Below are positions 1 through 10,618 of a DNA stretch of 64,000 bases, piece by piece (the first letter of the stretch is position 1; every line of letters begins with the position of its first letter). A program made the position numbers and the translations under genes. Source of the DNA: Salisapilia sapeloensis (taxonomy: Eukaryota > Oomycota > Peronosporomycetes > Peronosporales > Salisapiliaceae); assembly GCA_023334545.1 (NCBI GenBank), contig JAADVB010000016.1, positions 62,001 through 126,000 of the forward strand, read 5' to 3'. Below the pieces are notes generated by a model that made no database searches, was not told the origin of the DNA, and saw nothing but the letters and a program-made list of their open reading frames with translations.

Positions 1-370
1 TCAAAGATTTGACGGGCTTTAATCGATTGAATCGGCATTGTTGCGGAAGTTTCTTTTGGATCTGGCTTGTGCTCTTCGTGGCAGAATCAAAAATGATCGC
101 TTTGATCCGAGATCCGTTTTGAGACCGCAGGTTGGACTGGGCGTTGTCATAGATCTCAAAAGGTTTATCCGGATACGATTGGTTGAAAATCTAATTCCAC
201 CGTGGAATTAGCCTCGTATGCTAAAATTTTTGGTGCTTGGATCTTGTCACATGAGAAACGGCGATCGATCTTGTGCAGCTGCATGTTTTTGTCCAAGAGG
301 GGCGTTTCCCGCTAGAGTATCGTTATGCATGAAACTACATGCAGTGTTACTTGGATCGGATGCTACTACG
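1..370. other. Left-edge region without a recognisable gene
   Basis: No reading frame here resembles a protein I know. The one clear structural element is the inverted repeat at 191-211, listed separately. The stretch could be the flank of a gene outside the window or unrelated intergenic DNA. Confidence 0.5.
191..211. repeat. Perfect inverted repeat, 10-nt arms, 1-nt centre
   Basis: The left arm CTAATTCCAC at 191-200 is the exact reverse complement of GTGGAATTAG at 202-211, with a single C between. It lies about 480 bp upstream of the FKBP start. It could be a protein-binding palindrome or a mobile-element relic; the sequence alone does not decide. A related element with the same ACCGTGG core occurs at 39373-39388. 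Confidence 0.6.
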
Positions 371-651
371 TCAATATGCAAAAGCTCGTTCAATTTGCTC
401 CTCGCTCCATATTGCAGTATACGCTTCAAACTGCTTTTCTAAGTGCGCTATCCAGAGCCTACACAGTTGCAGCACTGCAATAGACTCTTTCTTCTCCTCG
501 CCTGTTATCTGCAACCTGCTTTTATGAGAATCACTTCCAGATAAAACGTAGCTCCTCGTCTTCAAAGTAACTTCAATACCGTGCAATCACTTTTGTGTAT
601 TACTTGTCTCACACCCCCTGTTTCCTACTGCGCTCGATGACTGATTCGCAT
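371..651 (-). CDS. Possible small two-exon gene, helical 55-residue protein
   Basis: The minus-strand frame ending with a stop at 371 reads as an amphipathic, Trp- and Glu-rich helix (for example CRLWIAHLEKQFEAY). It has no in-frame ATG of its own. A GT-AG intron at about 516-628 would join it to a short first exon starting at 651 (MRISHRAQ), giving about 55 residues. That start is only 37 bp from the divergent FKBP start, a spacing seen elsewhere in this window. I do not recognise the family. The call rests on the codon pattern and plausible splice sites; it could also be a chance open frame. Confidence 0.33.
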
Positions 652-688
652 CACGAACGACTGGTTCCAGCCATTCTCGTACTTCACG

Positions 689-1774
689 ATGGGCAAGAAG
701 AAGAACCAGGCAGCGGCTAAAGGCAAGGCGAACGAGGCGGACAAGATCCAGAAACCTCCGAAGGAAATCGACAATGAAGCAGGTTTCTTCGGTCATGCCA
801 TTGCGCCCGGTCGATCCCTCCTATGGCCTAACATCGACGAAGACTTTTGCCTCCAATTGAACTCGGCAGCTCTAGGCGCCGATGCCAAGCCTGGTCGATC
901 CACGCTCTACGTCACGTACAAGAAGACCAAGATTGCACTGTGCTCGCTTACGCCTGGTGCCACGGATCAATTTACGTTGACGCACATCTTCACGCCGGGT
1001 GAACCGGTCGAATTCAAGTGCGAAGGCACCAACTCCATCCACCTCACTGGTCTCATCGAAATCCAGGACGAGGAAACGGGCGATAACGACGGGTATGACG
1101 GCTACGGTGCTGGTGGTGAAGGCTCTGACGTGGATGACGATGACATCGACTATGCTGCGTTCGCTGCTGGTGACAGTGACGAAGAAGAGGAGACTGCTAG
1201 CGACGATACTGCCGATGATAAGGAGGATGAGAACGAAGAAGACCGATTTGAAGTCTTGGAAGAACGTATGCACAATGAAGAGCCGGAAGACGCCAAGACG
1301 AAGGCTGAGAAAGCGGCCGAGAAAATCATCGAAGAGGGAAAGAAGGCCGAGTCCAAGAAGCGTGCCAAGGCCGAGGAAGAGGCTGCCAAGCCTGCCAAGA
1401 AGGCCAAGACCGAGGAGGCTGCTAAGCCTGCCAAGAAGGCCAAAGCCACTCGTGTCAACAAGGGCGTGACCATCGATGAGAAGGCTGAGGGCAAAGGCAA
1501 GCCTATCGCGAAGGGAGCCGCAGTGAGACTCTTGTACACTGGCAAGCTGGAAAATGGGAAGGTCTTTGACTCGAACCAGAACCGTAAGGACCCGTTGAAG
1601 TTCCGTCACGGTTCCGGCGAAGTCGTGAAAGGCATGGACTTCGGCATTGAAGGCATGAAGAAGGGTGGCAAGCGAACTATCACGATCCCAGCCAAGCTCG
1701 GATACGGCAAGCGCGGAGCTCCTCCGGCCATTCCTGGCAACGCGACGCTCATCTTTGACGTTGAACTCATTTAG
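689..1774 (+). CDS. Nucleoplasmin-like FKBP-type peptidyl-prolyl isomerase
   Basis: A single uninterrupted frame of 361 residues. Residues 30-125 look like the nucleoplasmin-like (NPL) domain of FKBP39/46 and yeast Fpr3/Fpr4. A long Asp/Glu-rich stretch (about 130-200) follows, then a Lys/Ala-rich basic linker with repeated KPAKKAK motifs (about 225-262). The last 90 residues are an FKBP domain with the family signatures LLYTGKLENGKVFDSN, GSGEVVKGMDFGIEGMKKGG and the C-terminal ATLIFDVELI. Relatives are nucleolar or chromatin-bound proline isomerases acting as histone chaperones, so a nuclear role is likely. The ATG at 689 starts a Lys-rich N terminus directly ahead of the NPL domain. Length and domain order are typical for the family. 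Confidence 0.93.
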   Translation: MGKKKNQAAAKGKANEADKIQKPPKEIDNEAGFFGHAIAPGRSLLWPNIDEDFCLQLNSAALGADAKPGRSTLYVTYKKTKIALCSLTPGATDQFTLTHIFTPGEPVEFKCEGTNSIHLTGLIEIQDEETGDNDGYDGYGAGGEGSDVDDDDIDYAAFAAGDSDEEEETASDDTADDKEDENEEDRFEVLEERMHNEEPEDAKTKAEKAAEKIIEEGKKAESKKRAKAEEEAAKPAKKAKTEEAAKPAKKAKATRVNKGVTIDEKAEGKGKPIAKGAAVRLLYTGKLENGKVFDSNQNRKDPLKFRHGSGEVVKGMDFGIEGMKKGGKRTITIPAKLGYGKRGAPPAIPGNATLIFDVELI

Positions 1775-1955
1775 ATGCAGAGAAATAGATTTCTTGTTTT
1801 TTTCATAATGATCTACTTGATGATAGCTGATATAATACATGCGTCGACGTTATTGGCGACGCGGCGATCTCGTTGGGCTCTGTACGCTTGTGCGCGGTGG
1901 AGGAAGAAGGAGCGGAGAGTAGACTCACTTTCGATTTCACTGGCTGACGACGCAC

Positions 1956-3067
1956 ATGACGTCTCTCGTGGTGAAAGCATCGACGTTAGGAACGATGGCA
2001 TGGTGGAGCTTGACGGGTGTGGGTAAAATGCTCGAATGGGTGCCAGAGAGGCGTTTGCTCCTCGTCGCACGATGCGTTGGATTTTTCTTCTACCAAGGTG
2101 CCTTTGTCGCATGGTTGGTCTCATCGTCGTCTTATCTTGCATGTTTATACGTACAGTCCTGAGGTATCGGAGGAAGATAGTGCTTGGCAATGTCGCGACA
2201 GCCTTCCCTACACTCACGTCGGAACAACAGCATGACATCGCTCGAGATTCCTATACGAATCTCGCTCTAACTATTTTATGGTTCCTTCGCCTGCCAAAGC
2301 TTCGACAGCAAGATGCGATCGAATACTTTGAAGTAGATGACGACATTACGTTGGACTCCAATTCGATCGTCTTATCGGGTCACTTGGGTATATGAATAGA
2401 TTCGATGTATTGGATAAAACCGTCTCATGTCGTTCTAGGTGCATGGGAGATGCTTCCGTGGTGGCTATCTACCTCTTTCCCACATCCCCAAGCTATCGTC
2501 TATCGACCTCTCCATCAACCGACAGTCAATGCCTTTGTACAGGAGCTTCGACAACACCCTCGTATCGAATGGATTCCAGTACGTAGGAGCTGTCTTTGCA
2601 TCTGTACATATCTTATCTCCATGCCCTAGGATAAAAACTGCTTTCAACGGCTACAAGACAAGCTATTGCACGAGCACTCGCAGCTCGTCGGTCTGGTATC
2701 CGATCAACGCAGTAGCAACTTCCGCACCCGCACACTGGCCACATTCCTCGGTCAGCCGACGTATCTACCGACAGGAGCTGCTCGTCTCCACTCGAAAACA
2801 TCCGCATCTATTTACTTGATCGTAGTCGTGCACAACCGAGGTTTCTACCATACGAGCGATACGAAACCATTCAAGCTACACTTGCACCCAGTACCTACCT
2901 CCTGCCTCCATCCTTTATCCAGGAAACTAATCTTTCCATAGATCAGAGCTTCTACTATCGCATCTACCGTCCAAGACTATGCCAACGTCCTGTCCAACAT
3001 CATCCACACCTACCCAAGTCAATACCTCTGGACACATCGATTATGGCAATCCAATCTTTCATTATAG
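1956..3067 (+). CDS. LpxL/HtrB-like lysophospholipid (lipid A late) acyltransferase, five exons
   Basis: Five exons fit a single 299-residue protein: about 1956-2097, 2157-2387, 2439-2578, 2630-2890 and 2942-3067, with introns of 59, 51, 51 and 51 nt. The exon lengths sum to 900 nt. The product has the family landmarks in order: a hydrophobic N terminus, RRKIVLGNVATAFPTL (compare bacterial RRxxxxNLxxAFPE), the acyltransferase motif HLGAWE (H-x4-E), GLVSDQR, and a C-terminal HTYPSQYLWTHRLW matching the bacterial PEQWLWxHRRW end. In bacteria the family adds a secondary acyl chain to lipid A or related lipids. The substrate in this eukaryote is unknown. Its last six bases overlap the 3' end of the convergent disulfide isomerase gene. 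Confidence 0.85.
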
Positions 3068-4494
3068 CTCATCCTTATCGTTTCCAAGGATTTCGCTCAA
3101 AATATCATCTTCTTCCTCCTCCTCCTCTTCCACCTGAACGTCCTCTCCGTCCCACGGCTCCACAGTCTTCAACGCTGGCATCGCATCAAATCCAATCGTC
3201 TTCTCCTTGCCTTGTAAAATGTCTTGCAAGAACGTTCCGATCGAATCGGCGTTAAACGCACCACGCTGTACGACATAGCGCTTCCGGTCCACATTCACTG
3301 CCACGATCGAAGGGTATCCAAACGTCAGCTCAAACGTTTGCTCCAACGCAGGCTGGTCGCCACCCTGCATCCAGGCGAACTTGAATGGCTTCCCACGCAC
3401 CTTCTTCGCTGCTTCCGCCATCGTATCCAAGTACTGTTCTCGTCCAGCCTTCCCACTCTCGGTGATATGCGGTAGCAAGGCAATCACGCAGCTCGCTTTG
3501 CCTTCACAAAAGTCTTGGAGCGACTCGGAGGATGTAAGTTCACGGATCTGAAGACCGCCACCGAGTCGATCCACTGTTTCCAGTGCGTAGGAGGAGATTC
3601 CAGAGGCTGTACGCGGTCCTTGGTAGTCTTCTGCATCCGACGCGGACGAAGCGCCAGGTCCAAAGACCTTGATCGTCGGGAAGCCTTGAATGCCGTACTC
3701 CTGTGCCTTCTGTTCGTTTGCAGTGGCGTCGATAGCACCCATCTTGACCGTTCCTTTCAGCTCTGAAGCGGCTTGCTCCCACTCAGGAGCGAGAGCCTTG
3801 CAGTGACCACACCACGGAGCGTAGAACTCGACAAGCCAGACGTCGCCACTGTTCAGGACAGAGCTGTCAAAGTTACCATCCGTTAGTGTCACGACATCCG
3901 AAGTAGGCTTCTGCTTTTGCTTTGAGCTGGAAGATTTGGAGCTCTTAGACGGACCGGCGAGTCGGTCTTTCACGACTTTACGAGCTTCCGACATGCCAGC
4001 ATCGACGATGCCCTTGGCAGTGCGCTCGCCCTGGTAGTCTTTCGGATGCTTCTTGTCTGCACCAAAGATCTTGATTGTTGGAAAGCCTTGGACACCGTAC
4101 TGTGCAGCAAGGTCTTTGCTCTCATCACAGTCCACTGCGCTCATAGCGATTAGATGTAGGAATCGACTACAAATGGCATATGCATGTACCTGCAGCGACG
4201 TTAACTACACCGTCAAGGGCTTTAGCAGCTTTTTTCCATTCCGGAGCTAAGTTCTTGCAATGGCCACACCATGGCGCGTAGAACTCGACGAGCCAGACGC
4301 CAGAATCTTTCTATAAGATCGTGAATACGATGCGAAAAGGTCGATAAAACAAGATGTAAACGTACTTGGACTTGATCTCTAAAGTTTTTCGAGTCGAGCA
4401 AGGTCACAGCACCTTTGCTAGTATAAAATGCTTGTGTCGAAGCGATAAACAAGAGCGCACAGAGCGCAAAGCTAGTACGAGTAGCTCGAGACAT
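3062..4494 (-). CDS. Protein disulfide isomerase, PDIA6/P5 type, KDEL-retained
   Basis: Three exons (about 4494-4366, 4310-4190, 4134-3062) encode 440 residues, the same length as human PDIA6. An N-terminal signal peptide ([19 protein letters not shown]) is followed by two thioredoxin domains, each with the active site WCGHC. A Ser/Lys-rich linker separates them, and a third thioredoxin-fold domain without an active site precedes an acidic tail ending KDEL. It would oxidise and isomerise disulfides in the ER lumen. The introns are both 55 nt. The last Leu codon and the stop lie inside the 3' end of the convergent acyltransferase gene. Confidence 0.95.
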
Positions 4495-4697
4495 GCTGGT
4501 CGATATAAAAGTGAAGTCTTTTCGAACTTCGATAAAGTATGCTCCACGTAAACGTGTGTGATTGGCTGAAATAAACTTCAAGAATATCTTGAAGAGGACT
4601 ATGAACTTCAATGTCACAGTCAGCGAGGCAGGTGTCCGTTTCATGGGGAAATCGATTGACTTAGAGCACAAATTAAGTATTAGTCGCTAGTTTTCTT

Positions 4698-7600
4698 ATG
4701 AGCAGTCGACGTTCGCCGCAGAGAGCGGGTTCTATTGAAAGTGATAGCTCGAAATTGCGTCGTCGAGTTCAGGATGGACGGCAGTGTGGTGAACCAAAGA
4801 CTCGACTCGAAGGACATAAGAACCTTAACAAAATCCAAGACATAATTAATAGAGCGGTATCCGTTGCATGCATAGATATTAGTGGCATAAAATACTAATC
4901 TTGAGCTTGACTTTCTAGCCTGGATGCTACGCTAATGACGATGGCTCGGACGACATTCGAGAGCGGTACAACTTCTACGTGCATGGTCGCCGTTTTTTGG
5001 TACTTTATATCCACCAATATGCATGCATGCAGTTCTAGTGTCTAAGGCAGAAATGCTCATATGCATAGTTCGCTCCATGTGCACTTGGTATATTCACTGA
5101 GAGCAACCAATTTCGTCAATTGATGGTCCGAATCGTGACTTCAAAAGAGTTTGACAATTTTATTCTTCTGCTGATTGTCTTGAACTCGGTCATCCTTGCT
5201 TTGGCAGACTATAGTATCGTCGATAGCGATGGAAATTTAGATCCAACGAGGTCCATTTACAATGCCATCGTCCTCAACGCAGACCACATTTTTACAACAC
5301 TTTTCGCAATCGAGTGTTCTATGAAGATTATAGCGATGGGATTATTTGGTGAACAGGGTGCATACTTGATGGATCCATGGAATTGGCTCGACTTTGTCGT
5401 CGTTTTCATTGGGTAAGCTTTTCATCATTGAGCTTAGTGTCGGAGTGCACAAACCAACTCATTCATCTTTCTCTATTGCTCGAACATACTAGTATCCTTG
5501 CAGTCATCCCGAACATACAAAGTGTCTCTGTACTTCGTACATTTCGAGTTTTGCGTCCTTTACGAAGTTTAAATGCAATTGCTGGTGATGTTCCTCTATT
5601 TACATGATTTTGTTCACTGTCTAATGCAAGATTTTGTCAATAGGCATGAAGAAGCTAGTCTCTGCATTGCTCCAATCCATTCCAGAGCTGCTTACCGTCG
5701 TGGCTTTCCTATCGTTTCTCTTCTTTTTATATGGAGTGATTGGTATACAACTTTGGAGTGGTATGCTTTCCGGGCGATGCCGAATGACTCCATTTCCACT
5801 TCAGCTCAATCCAAATATCACGTATAGTGAATTTGACGCGTATAAGAGTAAAGCACTTGCAAATGTGTCTTCATATCGCTGCCTAGATGACAATGGATTG
5901 CCATTAGAGCTCTTTGATGATTCTTGGGAACTCTGGACATCTCCGTGGAAAGAGGCACGAGTGTGCTTTTGGCCGATTGCACATGAACTGAAACCGCAGA
6001 CTTGTGACCTGGATGGAGGCAACTACCGCCAGTGTCCAGTTGGACAAACATGCGGGTCGGACTATGATACTTTCGGAAATTTTCGCTTTACTCATCCAGA
6101 TCCTCTCATCGAGCGAAACATACTTCGTTCGGCGGTGTTTAATTCAGCTATGGGATATGGACTTGTGAGCTTTGACAACATTGCATTGGCATCGTTAACG
6201 ATTTTCCAATGCATTACCCGAGATGGATGGTAAGTTAGTTAAGTTAAACACCATAATGCTGCTTTTATTGTCCATGTATAGGAGCGATATTATGTACATG
6301 CTTCAGGACGCTGGATATGACTTCGTGGCAGTTGGCTATTTCGTTTCATTTATCATCCTTGGTTCCTATTTTATGCTCAACTTGACTCTCGCTGTCATTT
6401 GGGAAAACTTTTCTGAAGTTTCATCCATCGAGGCCGAGGAGAAGGAGGTTAACTTGCGTCGAAATCTAGGGCAACTGACACGAGACAGAAAGAAATCTCT
6501 CATACCGTTCTTACCAACTTCACCCATTCGTATATTTGTTGGTAAGGTGGTTACACATCGGGTATTTCATGGGATCAGCTATACGTTGGTGCTACTCAAC
6601 ACGATCATTCTCTCTCTCGACAAGTATCCCGTCGATGATCTGCTTAACGAACGTATTGAAGCAATTAACTTCTGTCTCGCATGTCTTTTTTTAACGGAAC
6701 TCATATTGAAACTCTTTGGTCTTGGCTGGCATGCGTGGAAGGCTGATGTTTACAATGCAATCGATGCAGTGGTGGTGCTTGTGGCTGCAATAGAGGCTGC
6801 CTTGTCACCTCCTCCATTTCTCCATTTCGGAGATGTAACCTATACATCGACCGTAAATTTTTCCGGTCTTCGGTCGCTCCGCATATTTGCGCTTTTCAAA
6901 GTGGCTCGGTATAATCTCTTTCCATCCAAGATGTTTATATTGGTATGGAAACCTAATAAATGGTGATAGGTTCTGGCCATCCCTGGGCAAATTGCTCAGT
7001 ACCATGTATAGCACGATCAAGGAGATAGGGAACTTCAGCGTGCTCTTGCTCCTTTTCATGTATATCTACGCATTAATTGGCATGCAAACATTTGCATTTC
7101 AATTTCGCTTTGACAAGCATGGATATTCAGTAGGTCGAGAAGAGGAAGCCTATCACACTCCAAGGTCAACCTTTGATGGCATCCTTTGGTCCATGGTTAC
7201 CGTTTTCCAGGTATGTATTTTTACTTTATTCCGATACCTTTACTTTGCTTTGGCTGATATGAATGTTTTATAAAGATTTTGACTGGACAAAACTGGACTA
7301 CTGTTATGCTGGATGGATATCGCGCTTCGAATTGGTCTGCCATTTTGTATTTTGTATCCCTCGTAGTCCTAGGCGACTTCATCGTTCTCAACCTCTTCCT
7401 TGCCATTTTGCTTGGTAACTTTGAGGAATCGAGTGAAGATGAAGCTACAGGGGTTGAACGGCAAGAATTACGTCGACGAGCACGTATCGCTCCGTCTATG
7501 ACAAACTTTTCTATCATAGAAGACCGAACAGACACAAACATAGTATGCGAAAGAGGATCCTTTGACCGCTCAGCGAGTAAATTGACACTTATTTCAAATC

Positions 7601-10449
7601 GTGGTCGGCGAGAGGCGAAGGGTATCTTGTTTCGTCAGAACTCGACCAATTCTGCTTTCCTGCAACAGCGTGCGAAAGCTGACGCGATGACGTCCAAAAT
7701 TACGAAACGATCTTTATTTATCTTCTCGATGGAGAATCCGATACGAGTCAAAGTGATCCACCTGATCACTCACCCTCAATTTGACAACATAACGCTCTTA
7801 CTCATCGGTGTGAGTACTCTTGCTGTCGCGTTGGACAACCCACTAGATGATCCCGATGGACTTTTAGCTATCACGCTTCAATACTTGGATATCGTTCTCA
7901 CCTCCTTGTTTATACTGGAAGCGGTGATTAAGATAATTGGCCTAGGCTTTATCATGGACAAACATACTTATCTACGAGATGAGTGGAACGTCATGGACTT
8001 TGTGATTACCGTCCTTGCTACTCTTTCATTCCAAAACGGAAACCAGTTTAAATTCATCAAGACTATCCGAACGTTCCGTGCGTTGCGACCACTACGGATG
8101 ATCAGCCGTAATCCAGGACTTAAACTCGTGGTTAGTTCTTTACTCGCATCGATACCTCAAATCCTTAACGTTTTGTTTGTCTGCCTCCTCATCTTTACCA
8201 TTTTTAGTATCATCGCTGTGAACAATTTTAAGGGATCCTTCGACGCTTGTCAAGGTGATGCCTTTGACACATTCAGCAATGCTCAGCAAAACTTAATAGC
8301 AAACCCACGTATTTGGGCGAACTTGACTAGTGTCGAGCAGTCATGGTTTAACGACACGATTGCAACTGTGTACAAGAACTATGAGGACAGCAGTCAGGTT
8401 ACTTCAAAGCTAGTGTGTGGATGGATGGGAGCAACTTGGATGAAGAGTCAACCGCAGCATTTTGATAATGTTATAAGTGGCCTGCAGGCATTTTTCGAGA
8501 TGAGCACGACTGAAAGCTGGGTTAATATTATGCTAGCTGGCGTAGATGCTGCTGGCATGGATATGCAACCAAAGTTAAACAATAGGCCGTTGTGGAGCCT
8601 CTTCTTTATTACTTTCGTTCTGATAGGAGCTTTCTTCCTGATGCAGCTTTTTGTCGGTGTTGTCATCGACAACTTTAATCGACTGAAGCAAAAGTTGGAT
8701 GGCACTTCTAAACTTTCAACATCGCAAAGAGAGTGGTTGTTGGTGAATGAGTCGATGCTGAATTTACGGCCAGTGAGACGATTGCGAATCCCACGCGACC
8801 CACTTCGTCGGTATTTTTTCAAATGGGCTCGAGATCCCAACCTTGAACTTATCATTATGAGCTGTATTATATTAAACACGGTCGTCATGTCTGCTCATTA
8901 CTTTGGAGAAGAAGATCTCTACCGCTCAGCTTTGGACTATACCAATTATGTTTTTGCAGGTATCTTTACGATGGAGGCAATTGTGAAAATAATTGGACTG
9001 GGAAGGTATTACTGGAAAGATGCCTGGAACATTTTTGACTTTGTTATCGTTATAGGTACCTTGCTCGGTATCGTATATACTTGGTATGGTGGAAAGTCGG
9101 TTGGTACAGTGGCGACTGTAGTTCGAAGCTTTCGAGTCGGACGACTCTTTCGACTCGTTCAATCAGCACCATCGCTTCGGCAGCTTTTTAATACTCTTTT
9201 AGTTACGCTTCCGTCACTTGCAAACATTGGAGCGTTGCTGTCACTAGTGTTCTTTATCTACGCTGTGATGGGCGTACAGCTATTTGCCAAAGTGAAGTTT
9301 GGAAACTTGATAACATCTACTAGTAACTTTCGTACGATTTGGAGAGCCCTGCTGACACTGGTACATACAAATAAAATACTGTGTTTGTGAATATTAATAA
9401 TCTGGACACTGCCATAGATTCGCTGCGCAACTGGAGAGAAATGGAATTTGGTCATGTACGAACTGTCGAATGAGCACGGATGCAATCCAGATCCAGATTA
9501 CAATACGACATACTGTGGCTTTAGTAACCATGAAGGCTGCATTCCTCTCAACGGATGTGGTGCCACGAATGGAGCCTACATCTATTTCTATAGCTTCACA
9601 CTCATATTTTCTTTCATCATGCTCAACATCTTCATTGCTGTGATTTTGGAAGGCTTTGCTATTGAAAAAGATAAAAGTGAAGGGATACTGTTGCCGTCTC
9701 ATGTATGTCTGTAGCTACATGATGTCTTATTTTAGGCTGACAGTATATTGTGAAAGCGTAGTATGACAACTTCACTACAGTTTGGTCAAAATTTGATCAA
9801 GAAGCGACAGGATTTATGGAGTGGCATTTTCTCCCGAACTTCATTATGGATCTCGCACCCCCAATGGGATACGGAGGTATACATCGACCACCAACAAAGG
9901 AGGTTGCGATTATCATTGGTAAGCTGGAAGTTCTGCTCACTAGAGAGCTGTACTTATTTGCTACCTAGAACATTTGGATATCCCCATTTATCGAGGCAAC
10001 AAAGTATTTCTTAATGACGTAGCAAGACGGATAGGAAAGCTCGTCGTTGAAGAGGTACTTCCTCTCGCGCTATGAATTTAAAACACCTGTGACAACTAAT
10101 GTATTGCTAGTTGTGTGATGAGCCTTTAGGGAAATTACCGTCAGCACTGAAGATAGAGCAACGATGGCTAAAATATCTGGCAACGCGCAAGATTCGCAGA
10201 AACGACCTCTCAGTGTATCGAGTAAACCAGTTCAATGCAGCTCTTCTCCTTCATGGTGCTGTTAAAGGGCAATTTTTTCGAGAGGACCTCCAGGAGAAGA
10301 TTGAGGCATTCAAAAATCACGAGAAGAATGTGGTACAGCTACCAAAGCGCAAGCAGGCGGTGGTCATGCGTAGTGATAGTATATCTGAAGATATCTCATT
10401 TTCTAGCAGCGACGACAGCCTTAGCCTGAGTAGACTCCTAGAAAGTTGA
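4698..10449 (+). CDS. Four-domain voltage-gated cation channel alpha-1 subunit (Cav-like)
   Basis: About a dozen exons can be chained, for roughly 1,690 residues. Four homologous 6-TM repeats are visible, with S4-like segments such as LRTFRVLRPLRSL (I), IRTFRALRPLRMI (III) and VRSFRVGRLFRLV (IV). Pore-loop filters read TRDGW (I), TGQNW (II), TESW (III) and TGEKW (IV). Animal Cav channels have a Glu at each of these positions. The C terminus keeps the Cav-type EF-hand region (VWSKFDQEATGF) and the following IQ-preceding segment. It would sit in the plasma or flagellar membrane and admit Ca2+, or mixed cations given the unusual filter. Exon 1 (4698-4856) and a 60-nt exon 2 are less certain than the rest. 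It is followed on the same strand by a Ca2+-activated K+ channel. Confidence 0.9.
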
Positions 10450-10618
10450 AATCTTTATCGGTTACTTTGAGAGTTTAGCAAGGACACTACCTTTATAGTA
10501 TACGCGTATTTGACATTATCATGAAGTTTGAGCAGTTACATCTTTGACTTCAGCTACCAAGAAGATGTCGTTACAAGAGATCCTTCGCTCAGTTGTACAA
10601 ATTTAAATTGATATTCGC

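Noticed and set aside
872-1840. Long minus-strand frame under the FKBP gene
   Set aside because: It mirrors the codon bias of the FKBP gene (Leu/Val-rich from Lys/Glu/Asp codons) and has no family match.
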